A stretch of DNA of 64,000 nucleotides from Planctomycetia bacterium (lineage in GTDB: Bacteria > Planctomycetota > Planctomycetia > Pirellulales > UBA1268): the NCBI GenBank assembly GCA_026401035.1, contig JAPLNR010000060.1, positions 124,001 to 188,000 on the forward strand, in the 5' to 3' direction. The notes under the pieces were generated by a model that was not told where the DNA came from, made no database searches, and saw nothing but the letters and a program-made list of their open reading frames with translations. This document shows, piece by piece, positions 30,461-39,175 of the stretch; position 1 is the stretch's first letter; every line of letters begins with the position of its first letter. Position numbers and translations under genes: made by a program.

Positions 30461-30511
30461 AGCCCGTCCTCCTTTCCGGAGGGCAATCTTCGTGCCGCAA
30501 GCCCGGATAGA

Positions 30512-31168
30512 TCAGCGATTGCCGAAGAATTTCTTCAGGGCTTCGGCGGCCGCGTCGCGGGAACTGTCGGCCGATTTCTTGGCCGATTGTGGCAGCATGC
30601 CAGGCTTGGCCTTCGATTCCTTCACCGCCTCGATGGCCAGGGCGCTGCTCGATTTTGAAATTCCCGACTCCGAATCGCCGGCACCCGTCACGCCGGAGCC
30701 GGATGCCACGAGCGGCGGTGCCGAGTGAATGTTACTCGAGTCATCGGTGGGGTCTGTTCCCAAGTTCGGGGCGGAGGCCGTCCGCACCGTCTGCGTCGTG
30801 TCGAACATGCCCGCCGGTGCCTCGTCCGTCATGAGCCACTTCGACACGTCCTCTTCGCTGCCACTGGCGACCGGTGCGGAGCAGGACACCTTCAACTCCA
30901 ACGCGCCAACGCGAATGAGATCACCAGTCGAAACCTTGGCTTTTCCGGTGATCCGCTGACCGTTGACGAACGTGCCGTTGCGGCTGCCGAGATCCTCCAC
31001 CCAGACTTCCGCGGGACCGACGTGAATGGCACAGTGCCGGCGGCTCACGTCCTCGCTGAGCGGCCGTACATCGCAGTCTTCGGCCCGGCCGATCAGCAAT
31101 TTGTTCCGTTTGACGGAAATGGCCCGGCCGGCACTTTTGCCGGATGCGACGATCAGTTTCGTGACCAT
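30512..31168 (-). CDS. FHA-domain protein
   Basis: A 218-residue cytoplasmic protein with an N-terminal forkhead-associated domain (about 5-95) carrying its phosphothreonine-binding residues: GRAEDCDVRPLSEDVSRRHC and GSRNGTFVNGQRI. The remainder is Ser/Ala/Thr-rich and probably disordered, ending in an Ala/Lys helix (RDAAAEALKKFFGNR). It should read out Ser/Thr kinase signalling, but no kinase gene is in the window. The ATG at 31168 was chosen because the FHA fold begins MVTKLIV just there; the frame is open upstream to 31264. A candidate promoter lies at 31234-31261. Confidence 0.88.
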   Translation of the reverse strand: MVTKLIVASGKSAGRAISVKRNKLLIGRAEDCDVRPLSEDVSRRHCAIHVGPAEVWVEDLGSRNGTFVNGQRITGKAKVSTGDLIRVGALELKVSCSAPVASGSEEDVSKWLMTDEAPAGMFDTTQTVRTASAPNLGTDPTDDSSNIHSAPPLVASGSGVTGAGDSESGISKSSSALAIEAVKESKAKPGMLPQSAKKSADSSRDAAAEALKKFFGNR

Positions 31169-31233
31169 GGGGCGTTGGCTCTCGAACGTCGGCGCTGTGC
31201 TGTGAAGGGAGAATCCGATCCAGGAGCCCGGAG

Positions 31234-31261
31234 AGGGTACTGCCAAATGTAATCCTATCAA
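31234..31261 (-). promoter_or_regulatory. Candidate sigma-70 promoter for the FHA gene
   Basis: On the minus strand TTGATA (31261-31256), a 16-bp spacer and TACCCT (31239-31234) lie 66 nt before the chosen ATG. The -35 matches 5 of 6 consensus bases, the -10 only 3 of 6. Confidence 0.35.
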
Positions 31262-31328
31262 CATCCCGCGTTAGAAAGCCAGCCAAAGCCGACAGGCGTC
31301 GCGATGCCGCGGCTTCCGCCCCCGGGCC

Positions 31329-32141
31329 TCAACGCCTGCCAATCCAGCCGGCGTCCCGAAACCGGGCCGCATGGTCGTCCAGGTTTCGCGAGTGAAGCCC
31401 CCGAAACTCGCCGGGCTGGCTGAGAACATCGGCCTCCAGCGTCTGGGCGACCAACTGCAGCCACCGTTCGAGGAGCGGCTGGGGCTCGAGATCCGCCGTC
31501 GGCCGGGAAGCACAGAGATCGGACACTCCGGGATGGCAGGCCCGTCCGGCCAGGGTGCCATTGCGACGGACGAGCAGACTGCCGTGCTGCAGCACCGCCC
31601 CCTCGAGCCGCCGCTGGGCACTGCCCATGATCTTGTGGCCCCGACCACCCGCGGCGGCCGCCTGCTCATGCACGACGAGATCCCCGGAAGCCCGCCTGTC
31701 GAAGCAGAAGAAGGAGTCGTCCCCGGCGGTCGAGGCCGCTGCCGGGGCGGGGCTGCCCGGCGGACGCCACAGCACGGCCTGGATGCCTTGCTCGCGGAGG
31801 GCTTCGGCCATCGCAGCATGCAGGGCGTCGTACAGCACCTGCGGTGAGGCGCCCCACGGATGGGTCTTGGGCACGGCTGCGGCGTAGGTCAAATCGCTGC
31901 CGTGAACGATCGCTCCGCCGCCGCTGGGGCGGCGCACCAGCGGCACACCGCGAATCTCGGCGACGGCTGTCGCGTCGTCGAGTTTCTGGAATGCACCCAG
32001 TGAAATCGTCGTCGGCTCCCAGCCGTAGATCCGCACGAGGAGCGCGTCGAGTCTCAGCGACTCGGCCGCCAGCAGTTCGTCGGCGGCCATGTTCGTGGGG
32101 CCATCGCCGGCTCCATCCCACCAAACGTGGATCAGATGCAT
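31329..32141 (-). CDS. Lipoate/octanoate-protein ligase family enzyme
   Basis: A 270-residue member of the biotin/lipoate A/B ligase family, which attaches or transfers lipoyl or octanoyl groups. The substrate loop VRRPSGGGAIVHGSDLTYAA (about 70-90) and the catalytic-lysine segment GGRGHKIMGSAQRR (about 168-181) are clear. A loop rich in Pro/Ala (about 127-140) interrupts the core. It lies 88 nt after gcvH, whose product needs lipoylation, so GcvH is the natural substrate; LplA ligase and LipM-type octanoyltransferase cannot be separated by sequence alone. The ATG at 32141 with AGGA upstream is preferred to a GTG 6 nt earlier. Confidence 0.85.
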   Translation of the reverse strand: MHLIHVWWDGAGDGPTNMAADELLAAESLRLDALLVRIYGWEPTTISLGAFQKLDDATAVAEIRGVPLVRRPSGGGAIVHGSDLTYAAAVPKTHPWGASPQVLYDALHAAMAEALREQGIQAVLWRPPGSPAPAAASTAGDDSFFCFDRRASGDLVVHEQAAAAGGRGHKIMGSAQRRLEGAVLQHGSLLVRRNGTLAGRACHPGVSDLCASRPTADLEPQPLLERWLQLVAQTLEADVLSQPGEFRGLHSRNLDDHAARFRDAGWIGRR

Positions 32142-32229
32142 CGTCACTTGTCCTGCAGGACACCGGCTGGCGTGAGCGACGGACAGCGCAGGGCTGTCAG
32201 GCGGTGAAGCGTCGTTCCGGAGCTATTTT

Positions 32230-32616
32230 TCAGTGGGGCTGGCTTTTCAGGAGGGCGTCGTAGGCGGACTGGTCGAGGAGCGTGTCGAGTTCTTTTGGGT
32301 CGTCCGGGCGGATGCGGATGATCCAGCCGGCATTGTAGGGATCCTTGCCGAGCGTCTCGAGCGCATTGGGCAACGCGGCATTCACCTCGACGATCTCGCC
32401 CGACACCGGGGAGTAGAGATCGCTCACGGCCTTCACGCTCTCAATCTCACCGAACGATTCGCCGGCTTTCACACGCCTGCCGACGGCCGGCAGTTGCATG
32501 AAGACGAGATCCGTCAACGCCTCGACGGCGTAGGCTGAAACGCCCACCGTCGCCAAACCACTCGGTTCGGGGCGGACCCACTCGTGCGACTTTGCAAATC
32601 TCATTTCCGCGGCCAT
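32230..32616 (-). CDS. gcvH: Glycine cleavage system H protein
   Basis: GcvH is the lipoyl-carrier protein that shuttles the aminomethyl group between the P, T and L proteins. The 128-residue product matches the family length and contains the lipoylation lysine in ESVKAVSDLYSPVSG (about residue 62), the hallmark of the H protein. The typical C-terminal NAGWIIRI segment is present. It begins 29 nt after gcvT and is followed by the lipoate ligase gene, an apparent gcvT-gcvH-ligase operon. The start ATG has GGAG upstream; a second Met at codon 5 is possible. Confidence 0.96.
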   Translation of the reverse strand: MAAEMRFAKSHEWVRPEPSGLATVGVSAYAVEALTDLVFMQLPAVGRRVKAGESFGEIESVKAVSDLYSPVSGEIVEVNAALPNALETLGKDPYNAGWIIRIRPDDPKELDTLLDQSAYDALLKSQPH

Positions 32617-32645
32617 CGCTTTTGTCTCCGGAGGCTCGATTCCAG

Positions 32646-33806
32646 TCAGGATTGCAGTGCCGGCGTCTTGGTTGGCCGGCAGTAAAAGGGCAGGGGAGCG
32701 ACCGTCGCGGCCTGCCGTGTGTCACGAATAAGCACGTCGAGCGCGGTACCGGCGGCAGCCACGTCGCGGTCGACCATCGCCATCGCGACGGACCGCTGGA
32801 GCGTCGGTGAAAAACTGCCGCTCGTCACGACGCCGACCTCCCGATCGCCGCGCCATACCGAGTGGCCTTCGCGGGCGCTCCGCTTCGAGTCAAAGGCGAG
32901 CCCCACCCGCACACGGCCGGCGGGGTGGTCGCGCAGGGCGACGAACCGTCCGCTGCCAGGAAAACTCCGGCCGTCGAGGTTCACCGCCAAGTCGAGTCCG
33001 ATTGCAAACGGGTCTGAGTCGGCCCGCAGTTCGTGGCCGTAGAGTGGCATCCCGGCCTCGAGCCGCAGGGTATCGCGGGCGCCGAGACCACAGGCCAGCA
33101 GGCCGGCCGGGGCCCCGGCGGCATGGATGGCCTCCCATACCGGCACTGCAGCAGCGGCCGCGACGACCAGCTCGACACCGTCTTCGCCGGTGTAGCCAGT
33201 GCGGCTCACGGCTGCGGGCTGGCCGGCAACGGTCGCCGTCGTGGCCCGATAGTTCCCCAACTGCCGGATCTGCGCGGCCTCGAGGGGATCGCACAACTGG
33301 CAGACGATGTCGATCGCGACTGGTCCCTGCACGGCGATCATCGCCGTGTCCGACGTACGATCCACGAGCGTCACACCCGTCGGTGGCAGTTGTGTCCGGA
33401 GCCAGGCAACCACCTTCTCGCGATTGCTGGCGTTGACCACGAGCGCCAGCCGCGGCGTGCCGTCTGCCGCGTCGACATCTCGGGAGACGAGGGCGTCGTC
33501 GAGCACGGCCACGCCGGTATCCGCGGCGTCGCTGGTGATCAGCGTATACCGCACCCGGCCCGGTTCGATGCCGGCCACGCGGCGGGTCAGCAGTGACTCG
33601 AGCCAGGCGCTGGCCGCCGGGCCATGGACCGCGAGCCGGCCCATGTGGGAGACGTCGAAGAGGCCGGCCGCCCTGCGCGTCGCCAGATGTTCGTCCACGA
33701 TCGATGCGTATTGCACCGGCATCTTCCAGCCGGCGAAATCGACCATGCGGCCGCCGTGCGACTCATGCCAACCGCACAACGGCGTCTGCAGAAGCATTTG
33801 AGACAT
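32646..33806 (-). CDS. gcvT: Glycine cleavage system aminomethyltransferase (T protein)
   Basis: GcvT releases ammonia from the lipoyl-bound intermediate and transfers the methylene group to tetrahydrofolate. The 386-residue protein opens with LLQTPLCGWHESHGGRMVDF, has the folate-site segments FDVSHMGRLAVHG and GYTGEDGVELVV, and ends in the usual C-terminal barrel (SGSFSPTLQRSVAMAMVD). A C-terminal DTRQAATVAPLPFY segment matches the family. The ATG at 33806 was chosen by homology; the frame is open upstream. Neither gcvP nor lpd is in the window, so the P protein must be elsewhere. Confidence 0.95.
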   Translation of the reverse strand: MSQMLLQTPLCGWHESHGGRMVDFAGWKMPVQYASIVDEHLATRRAAGLFDVSHMGRLAVHGPAASAWLESLLTRRVAGIEPGRVRYTLITSDAADTGVAVLDDALVSRDVDAADGTPRLALVVNASNREKVVAWLRTQLPPTGVTLVDRTSDTAMIAVQGPVAIDIVCQLCDPLEAAQIRQLGNYRATTATVAGQPAAVSRTGYTGEDGVELVVAAAAAVPVWEAIHAAGAPAGLLACGLGARDTLRLEAGMPLYGHELRADSDPFAIGLDLAVNLDGRSFPGSGRFVALRDHPAGRVRVGLAFDSKRSAREGHSVWRGDREVGVVTSGSFSPTLQRSVAMAMVDRDVAAAGTALDVLIRDTRQAATVAPLPFYCRPTKTPALQS

Positions 33807-33955
33807 GAGTCTGGGATTGGTTCCGAAGAGAACAGGCACGGGCCGATGGTCGCGGCATCGCGGAGCGTTGGCCGAATTGTAGGAACCCTGCCGAAAGCTG
33901 CTAGCCTCCCGATGCCATCTCGCCGCTGAGCGGATCGGTGGCAATCCGGAGCCAG

Positions 33956-36031
33956 TCAGTTTTTCCGCCGCTTTGACTTCCGCCCCGACTGCCTGGGCTT
34001 CTGCCTGCCTTTCGACGGCGGGGAACCCTTCCGCCGCGGCGGCGGCGCACGCGCTGGACGCACCACGCCGGCATCGATCAGCCGGAAATCGAGCGTCCGC
34101 CGCTCGAGGTCGACCCGGGCCACCACCACCCGCACACGGTCCCCGAGTCGAAAGGAATTGCCAGGCCGACGGCCGGAAAGCGTGTGACTCGCCCGCTCGT
34201 AGCGATAGGTGTCATCGGGCAGGGCGTCGAGCGCCACGAGGCCCTCCGCCGGCAGGCCGAGCCCCTGGACGAACAGGCCGAACGATTCGACGCCCGTCAC
34301 CACGGCATCCATCTCATGCCCGATCCGCGAACTGAGGAAGTGGAGCAGCTTGAGTTTGACGAGTTCGCGTTCCGCCGACTCGGCACGCCGTTCCAGCTGC
34401 GAGCACTGCTCGCCGAGCTGCTGCAGCCCATCGGCCGGCGGCCGCCGGCCGCGGGCGAGGCTGTCGAGCGCCCGGTGCACGGTGAGATCGGGATAGCGGC
34501 GGATGGGAGACGTGAAGTGGCAATAGCAGTCGCTGGCGAGCGCGAAGTGGCCGTCCTCCTGCGGCCCGTAGGCCGCGCGGGTGAGGCTGCGAAGCACCGC
34601 GTAATGCACGGCATGCTCCTCGGGGCGGCCCCGGGTCATGCCCAACAGCCGCTGCAATTCGAACCGGCTCTCGAGCGAATCGACCTCGAAGCCCAGTTCG
34701 GTGACGAACTCCGTCAGCTGCCGTAACTTCCGCAGGTCGGGAGAGGGATGAATGCGTCGCAGGAATCCGGCCCGCGCCGCGGCAAGCTTCTCGGCCACCG
34801 CCTCGTTGGCCGAGAGCATGAACTCCTCGATGATCTTGTGGCTCTCGGTGTTCTCGACGACGTGGGCCCCCTGCACCCGGCCATCGCGGTCGAGGTCGAT
34901 CTTCACTTCCGGCATCGACAGTTCGAGCGCCCCCCGGGCGGAGCGACGGGCCCGCAGAATTCTCGACAGGTCGCGCATCCGGCCCAGGAGCGCCCGCACC
35001 TCGGCCGTCATTTCCACGGACGATGTCTGGGGATCGGCGAGGAAGACGTCGACCTCCTCGTAGGCGAAACGCCGCACGCTCCTGATCGCCGACCGCTCCA
35101 CCTGCGAGTCGACCAGGATGCCCTCTGATGAAAACTCCATCCAGCAGGTCCGCGCATACCGCACGCGGCCCGGCTGCAGGCTGGCAAGGTTGTTCGAGAC
35201 GATCTCCGGAAGCATCGGGATCACCCGATCAGGCAGGTAGACGCTCGTGCCCCGGGCAAGCGCCTCCTGGTCGAGCGGCGATCCCTCCTTCACGAAGTGC
35301 GACACGTCGGCGATGTGGACGCCGAGCAGCCAATGGCCGCGTTCGATCCGCTCGAGCGAGATCGCGTCGTCGAAGTCGCGGGCGTCCACCGGATCGATGG
35401 TCACGATCACGTTCGCCGTGAGGTCGCGGCGGTCGGCGGGAATCTCCTCCTCGAACCGATCGGCCTGCCGGCGGGCATCGGCGAGCACCTCCTCGGGGAA
35501 GGGGCCGGGCAGTCCAAACTCGCAGATCACCGTCTTGGTGTCGACACCCGGCTCTCCCGACTTGCCGAGCACCTCGACGATCACACCCTCGCCGTCGCGG
35601 AGATGCGTGGGGAACCGCACCATCTCGACCACGACCTTGTCTTTCTCACGCACTCCCTTGGCACCGGGATCACCGACCGTGACCGGGCGTGCGAAACTCG
35701 TGCCGTCGATCTGCACCCAACCGGCTTGGGCGGTCTCGAAATAACTGCCGACGAACCGGGTCGTGCGCCGCTCCACCACTTCGATGATCTCGCCGGCCGG
35801 GCCGGGGCGCCGGGCATCGCGGGCAGGCGATACCCGCACCCGCACCGTGTCGCCGCTGGCGGCATCGAGCGCCGCGGTGAACGCGATATGAATGTCGCCC
35901 GAGCGGTCGCCGGCGACGGCGTCGAGCGGACGCACGAAGCCATAGCCGCCGGCAGCCCGACGAAATACGCCGACCACGCCTTCAAGACGGCGTTCGCGTG
36001 ACTTCCCGGTATGTGGTCGCTGAGCGGTCAT
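33956..36031 (-). CDS. rnr: Ribonuclease R
   Basis: RNase R is a processive 3'-5' hydrolytic exoribonuclease of the RNB family that degrades structured RNA. The 691-residue protein has an N-terminal cold-shock/OB region, the RNB catalytic core with DPVDARDFDDAISLERI (about 245-260; metal-binding aspartates present), HFTSPIRRYPDLTVHRAL (about 545) and a C-terminal S1 domain (GHEMDAVVTGVESFGLFVQG). It ends in a Lys/Arg/Pro-rich tail of about 40 residues, common in planctomycete RNase R. GAGGAA 8 nt before the ATG supports the start at 36031. It is followed, after a gap, by gcvT on the same strand. Confidence 0.95.
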   Translation of the reverse strand: MTAQRPHTGKSRERRLEGVVGVFRRAAGGYGFVRPLDAVAGDRSGDIHIAFTAALDAASGDTVRVRVSPARDARRPGPAGEIIEVVERRTTRFVGSYFETAQAGWVQIDGTSFARPVTVGDPGAKGVREKDKVVVEMVRFPTHLRDGEGVIVEVLGKSGEPGVDTKTVICEFGLPGPFPEEVLADARRQADRFEEEIPADRRDLTANVIVTIDPVDARDFDDAISLERIERGHWLLGVHIADVSHFVKEGSPLDQEALARGTSVYLPDRVIPMLPEIVSNNLASLQPGRVRYARTCWMEFSSEGILVDSQVERSAIRSVRRFAYEEVDVFLADPQTSSVEMTAEVRALLGRMRDLSRILRARRSARGALELSMPEVKIDLDRDGRVQGAHVVENTESHKIIEEFMLSANEAVAEKLAAARAGFLRRIHPSPDLRKLRQLTEFVTELGFEVDSLESRFELQRLLGMTRGRPEEHAVHYAVLRSLTRAAYGPQEDGHFALASDCYCHFTSPIRRYPDLTVHRALDSLARGRRPPADGLQQLGEQCSQLERRAESAERELVKLKLLHFLSSRIGHEMDAVVTGVESFGLFVQGLGLPAEGLVALDALPDDTYRYERASHTLSGRRPGNSFRLGDRVRVVVARVDLERRTLDFRLIDAGVVRPARAPPPRRKGSPPSKGRQKPRQSGRKSKRRKN

Positions 36032-36179
36032 GGATGGGTTCCTCGAATGCCATGCAGTGTAACCGCATGTGGGTGCAGCGGCCCCGGCCCGCCCGAATGG
36101 CACGCATCGCCCGGCATGGCAAACCTTTGCCGAGCCCTCGCCGGGGCTGTGGGGGACAGGGAGGCCCTGCAGGATGAAA

Positions 36180-37238
36180 CTAGTCGCCGCCGTTCCGCCC
36201 GCGAAAGAACTTGCGGCCCTGGTTCTGCTGGTACTGGGTCCAGCCACCGTCGATCGAGGCTTCGTTTTGGAGCAACTGCAGCACGCCGGCCATCCGGGCA
36301 TCCAGGTGATCGAGGTGGTGGAGGGCCAGGGCCTCGAGCGTCATCGGCAGTTTGGGGGCGCCAAATTCGTACTGGCCGTGATGGCTGGCGACCATGTGCT
36401 TCACACGGATCGCGAGCTCGTGATCGAAGGCGACGCCGCTGCGGTGCTGCACAGCCTGAATCTTCGCCTCGAGCAGTTCGAGGCCGAGCAGCACGTGACC
36501 GAGCAACTGGCCGGCGTCGGTGTAGGAAAAACCGCGTTCACTTTCCAGTTCCACAGTCTTGCCGATGTCGTGAAAGAGCACGCCCACGAGCAGGAGGTCA
36601 CGGTCGAGCGCGGGATAGAGCGGGGCGATGCGGTCGGCGAGCCGCAGGAGGTTGACGACGTGCTCGAGCAGGCCGCCGGCATAGGCGTGATGCTGTTTGA
36701 CCCCGGCCGGGCTGCGAGTGAACGCCCGCATCAGTTCGCCGTCGGCCAGCACCTCGAGAGCGAGCGCTTTGAGCGGCGACGCGCCGATCGTCCCGACGAG
36801 CGTGGTCAGCTCGGCGACCAGACGCTCGACGTCGGCCTTGGAGAGGACGAGAAAATCCGACTCGTCGACCGAACGCGGATCGACCCGGCCGATCCCACTG
36901 ACGATCAATTGCAGCGCGCCGGTAAACAGCTGCGTCGTGCCCTCGACGCGAACGTAATCCCCCTCGTCAAACGCCGCAAAATCCTCGTCGGAGGCGTTCC
37001 ACATCCGGCCGGTGATCGACCCACTGCGATCGGCGAGTTCGATCTGCAGGTAGAGCTGCCCGTTGCGGTTGGGACGCAGCTGCTTCTGCGTGGCGAGAAA
37101 GACCTGGTCAACGCTCGCCTGCGGGGCCAGTTCGGTGATGAACCGCCGGCTGGCCGGCTGCCGCCGTCCTGGCCGAAAGGGCTGCGGGGAATCTGCGCCG
37201 GAACGGGAGTCGGGGCCCTGATCGTGCATGGTTGCCAT
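36180..37238 (-). CDS. YhaM-like 3'-5' exoribonuclease (OB + HD domains)
   Basis: A 352-residue protein with an N-terminal OB-fold (GQLYLQIELADRSGSITGRM) followed by an HD phosphohydrolase domain: KQHHAYAGGLLEHVVNLLRL, then LLVGVLFHDIGKTVEL (about 225-240) and further histidines in HHGQYEFG. This architecture is that of YhaM/CBF1, a metal-dependent exoribonuclease. The C-terminal ~25 residues are Gln/Gly-rich and basic. Two Met codons at 37238 and 37229 are possible starts. It lies upstream of rnr on the same strand, so two 3'-5' exoribonucleases are side by side, and is divergent from proS with about 90 nt between. Confidence 0.85.
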   Translation of the reverse strand: MATMHDQGPDSRSGADSPQPFRPGRRQPASRRFITELAPQASVDQVFLATQKQLRPNRNGQLYLQIELADRSGSITGRMWNASDEDFAAFDEGDYVRVEGTTQLFTGALQLIVSGIGRVDPRSVDESDFLVLSKADVERLVAELTTLVGTIGASPLKALALEVLADGELMRAFTRSPAGVKQHHAYAGGLLEHVVNLLRLADRIAPLYPALDRDLLLVGVLFHDIGKTVELESERGFSYTDAGQLLGHVLLGLELLEAKIQAVQHRSGVAFDHELAIRVKHMVASHHGQYEFGAPKLPMTLEALALHHLDHLDARMAGVLQLLQNEASIDGGWTQYQQNQGRKFFRGRNGGD

Positions 37239-37329
37239 CCGGGACAGTCTACGGGGGCTTCCCAACGACTCACAAGCAGCGACTACAATCCCGCCTTCCC
37301 TTCCCCTACGCCCACCGCCGGAGACCGCA

Positions 37330-38835
37330 ATGCCCGACCACGCCATCTCGCCCACCCGCGCCCAGGACTATCCCGAGTGGTATCAGCAGGTGGTACGGGC
37401 CGCGGACCTCGCCGAGCAATCACCCGTGCGCGGCTGCATGGTGATCAAGCCCCATGGCTACGCCGTCTGGGAGCGGATGCAGGGCATCCTCGACCGGATG
37501 TTCAAGGAGACCGGCCACCAGAACGCCTACTTCCCGCTCTTCATCCCGCTCTCGTATCTCGAAAAGGAAGCCCAGCACGTGGAGGGCTTCGCGAAGGAGT
37601 GTGCCGTCGTGACGCACCATCGTCTGGAGTTGGGGCCCGACGGCAAGCTGATCCCCACCGGCAAACTCGAAGAACCGCTCGTCGTGCGACCGACCAGCGA
37701 AACGATCATCGGTGCGATGTATGCCAAGTGGATCCAGTCATGGCGGGATCTTCCGGTGCTCATCAATCAATGGGCCAACGTCGTCCGCTGGGAGATGCGG
37801 CCGCGGCTGTTCCTCCGCACGTCCGAGTTTCTCTGGCAGGAGGGGCACACGGCCCACGCCACGAAAGAGGAGGCCGTCGAGGAAACGCTGCGGATGCTCG
37901 ACGTCTACGCCACGTTCGCCGAGCGGGACCTCGCCATGCCCGTGATCCGGGGCCCGAAGACCGCCGGGGAACGCTTCCCAGGCGCGGTCGACACCTACTC
38001 GATCGAGGCGCTGATGCAGGACGGCAAGGCCCTGCAGGCCGGCACGTCACACTTCCTCGGCCAAAACTTCGCCAAGGCGCAGGAGATCAAGTTCGCCAGC
38101 CAGACCGGGCAGGAGGAATACTGCTGGACCACGTCGTGGGGCGTGTCCACTCGGCTGATCGGCGCCGTGATCATGACCCACGCCGACGACGACGGCCTCG
38201 TGCTGCCGCCGCGGATCGCGCCCGCGCAGATCGTGATCCTGCCGATCCACCGCACCGACGAGGAGCGCGAGGCGGTGCTCGCCTGCTGCCGGCAGCTCGC
38301 GGCCGACCTCGCCGCCACCCGGTTCGGCGACGAGCCTCTCCGGGTGAAGATCGATTCCCGCGACATGCGCGGCGGTGACAAGGTGTGGCAGCACGTGAAG
38401 CAGGGCGTGCCGCTCCGCGTGGAGATCGGCCCCCGCGATCTGGCAGCCGGCGCGGTGAGCGTCTCGCGGCGCGACCGGGGCCCCAAGGAACGCGTCAGCA
38501 TGCCGCTGGCACAGTTCGTGGCGGAGGCGCCGACCCTGCTCGCGGAACTGCAGGCCGGCCTCTTCGAAAAGGCCCGGGCGTTTCGCGACGAGCGATCCGT
38601 GCGACTCGACAGCCAGGCCGAGGTGCTCGACTTCTTCGCGGAAACCGGCGACAAGGCCGGCCGCAGCGGATTCGCCCACGTGCACGTCGCCGACGATCCG
38701 GCCGTCACGGCGCTGCTTGACCCACTCAAGGTGACCGTCCGCTGTATCCCGATGGACGGCCCCGACGAGCCGGGCACATGCATCGTGACGGGGAAGCCCG
38801 TCAGCCGTCGCAGCGTGCTGGCACGGGCGTACTAG
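37330..38835 (+). CDS. proS: Prolyl-tRNA synthetase, archaeal/eukaryal-type
   Basis: This class II synthetase charges tRNA-Pro. At 501 residues it is shorter than the common bacterial form (~570) and lacks the inserted editing domain. Motif 2 reads RPRLFLRTSEFLWQEGHTAH, and FPLFIPLSYLEKEAQHVEGF and VRPTSETIIGAMYAKWI are typical of the shorter type 3 (archaeal/eukaryal, Thermus-like) enzyme. The C-terminal anticodon-binding domain follows (about 280-385). The ATG at 37330 was picked by homology; the frame is open upstream through an overlap with the divergent exoribonuclease. Immediately after the stop an 8-bp unit is duplicated (GCGTACTAGCGTACTAGCGT). Confidence 0.94.
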   Translation: MPDHAISPTRAQDYPEWYQQVVRAADLAEQSPVRGCMVIKPHGYAVWERMQGILDRMFKETGHQNAYFPLFIPLSYLEKEAQHVEGFAKECAVVTHHRLELGPDGKLIPTGKLEEPLVVRPTSETIIGAMYAKWIQSWRDLPVLINQWANVVRWEMRPRLFLRTSEFLWQEGHTAHATKEEAVEETLRMLDVYATFAERDLAMPVIRGPKTAGERFPGAVDTYSIEALMQDGKALQAGTSHFLGQNFAKAQEIKFASQTGQEEYCWTTSWGVSTRLIGAVIMTHADDDGLVLPPRIAPAQIVILPIHRTDEEREAVLACCRQLAADLAATRFGDEPLRVKIDSRDMRGGDKVWQHVKQGVPLRVEIGPRDLAAGAVSVSRRDRGPKERVSMPLAQFVAEAPTLLAELQAGLFEKARAFRDERSVRLDSQAEVLDFFAETGDKAGRSGFAHVHVADDPAVTALLDPLKVTVRCIPMDGPDEPGTCIVTGKPVSRRSVLARAY

Positions 38836-38890
38836 CGTACTAGCGTGGGAGCGCGGGAGCGGCGGCAGGGCATGCGCTGACCACCCGTAT

Positions 38891-39032
38891 TGCTCGCCGG
38901 GACGGCAAAAGTCGCGTCGCGTGGATTTTTCGCGCCGGGGTCATGCGACGGCGCCGGCCTCAACCCAGCGAAAACTCCAATGCTCCTCGAACTTCCGCCG
39001 ATCCGTCTCCTCAGCATCAGGAGTCGCAGGTG
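38891..39032 (+). repeat. Intergenic repeat family A, copy 2
   Basis: This copy, on the plus strand, is the closest match to 6435-6578 (minus). It shares GTGGATTTTTCGC, CAGCGAAAACTCCAATGCTC, CTTCCGCCGATCC and CTCCTCAGCATC with only scattered changes. It fills most of the 340-nt gap between proS and the DUF1573 gene and carries no conserved frame. Confidence 0.8.
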
Positions 39033-39042
39033 GTTGAAGGAG

Positions 39043-39060
39043 GACAGGCTTCAGCCTGCC
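39043..39060 (+). repeat. Short hairpin repeat (family C, copy 2)
   Basis: GACAGGC-TTCA-GCCTGCC forms a 7-bp stem with one mismatch, 11 nt after repeat A copy 2. It is the complementary orientation of the motif at 19054-19071 and 51258-51275 and the only copy not beside a stop codon. Confidence 0.55.
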
Positions 39061-39175
39061 TCCGTGCCGTGGTCGCAGACCGCTTCATTCTGAGGGAGTC
39101 CCCGCCAACAGCCGGCAAGTGGCTACACTAAGACGTGATCGATTTCCCAGGATTCCGGCTGTGAGAGAGTTGCAG

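Noticed and set aside
30092-30500. Small open frames inside the large palindromic repeat
   Set aside because: Frames appear on both strands of both copies because of the palindrome and carry no ribosome-binding sites or conserved starts.
33812-33845. Further copy of the family B end upstream of gcvT
   Set aside because: CCGAAGAGAACAGGCACGG shares only fragments of the 20-bp end and could be chance.
38821-38845. Regulatory tandem repeat after proS
   Set aside because: The GCGTACTA duplication is only two 8-bp units spanning the stop codon and too short to interpret.
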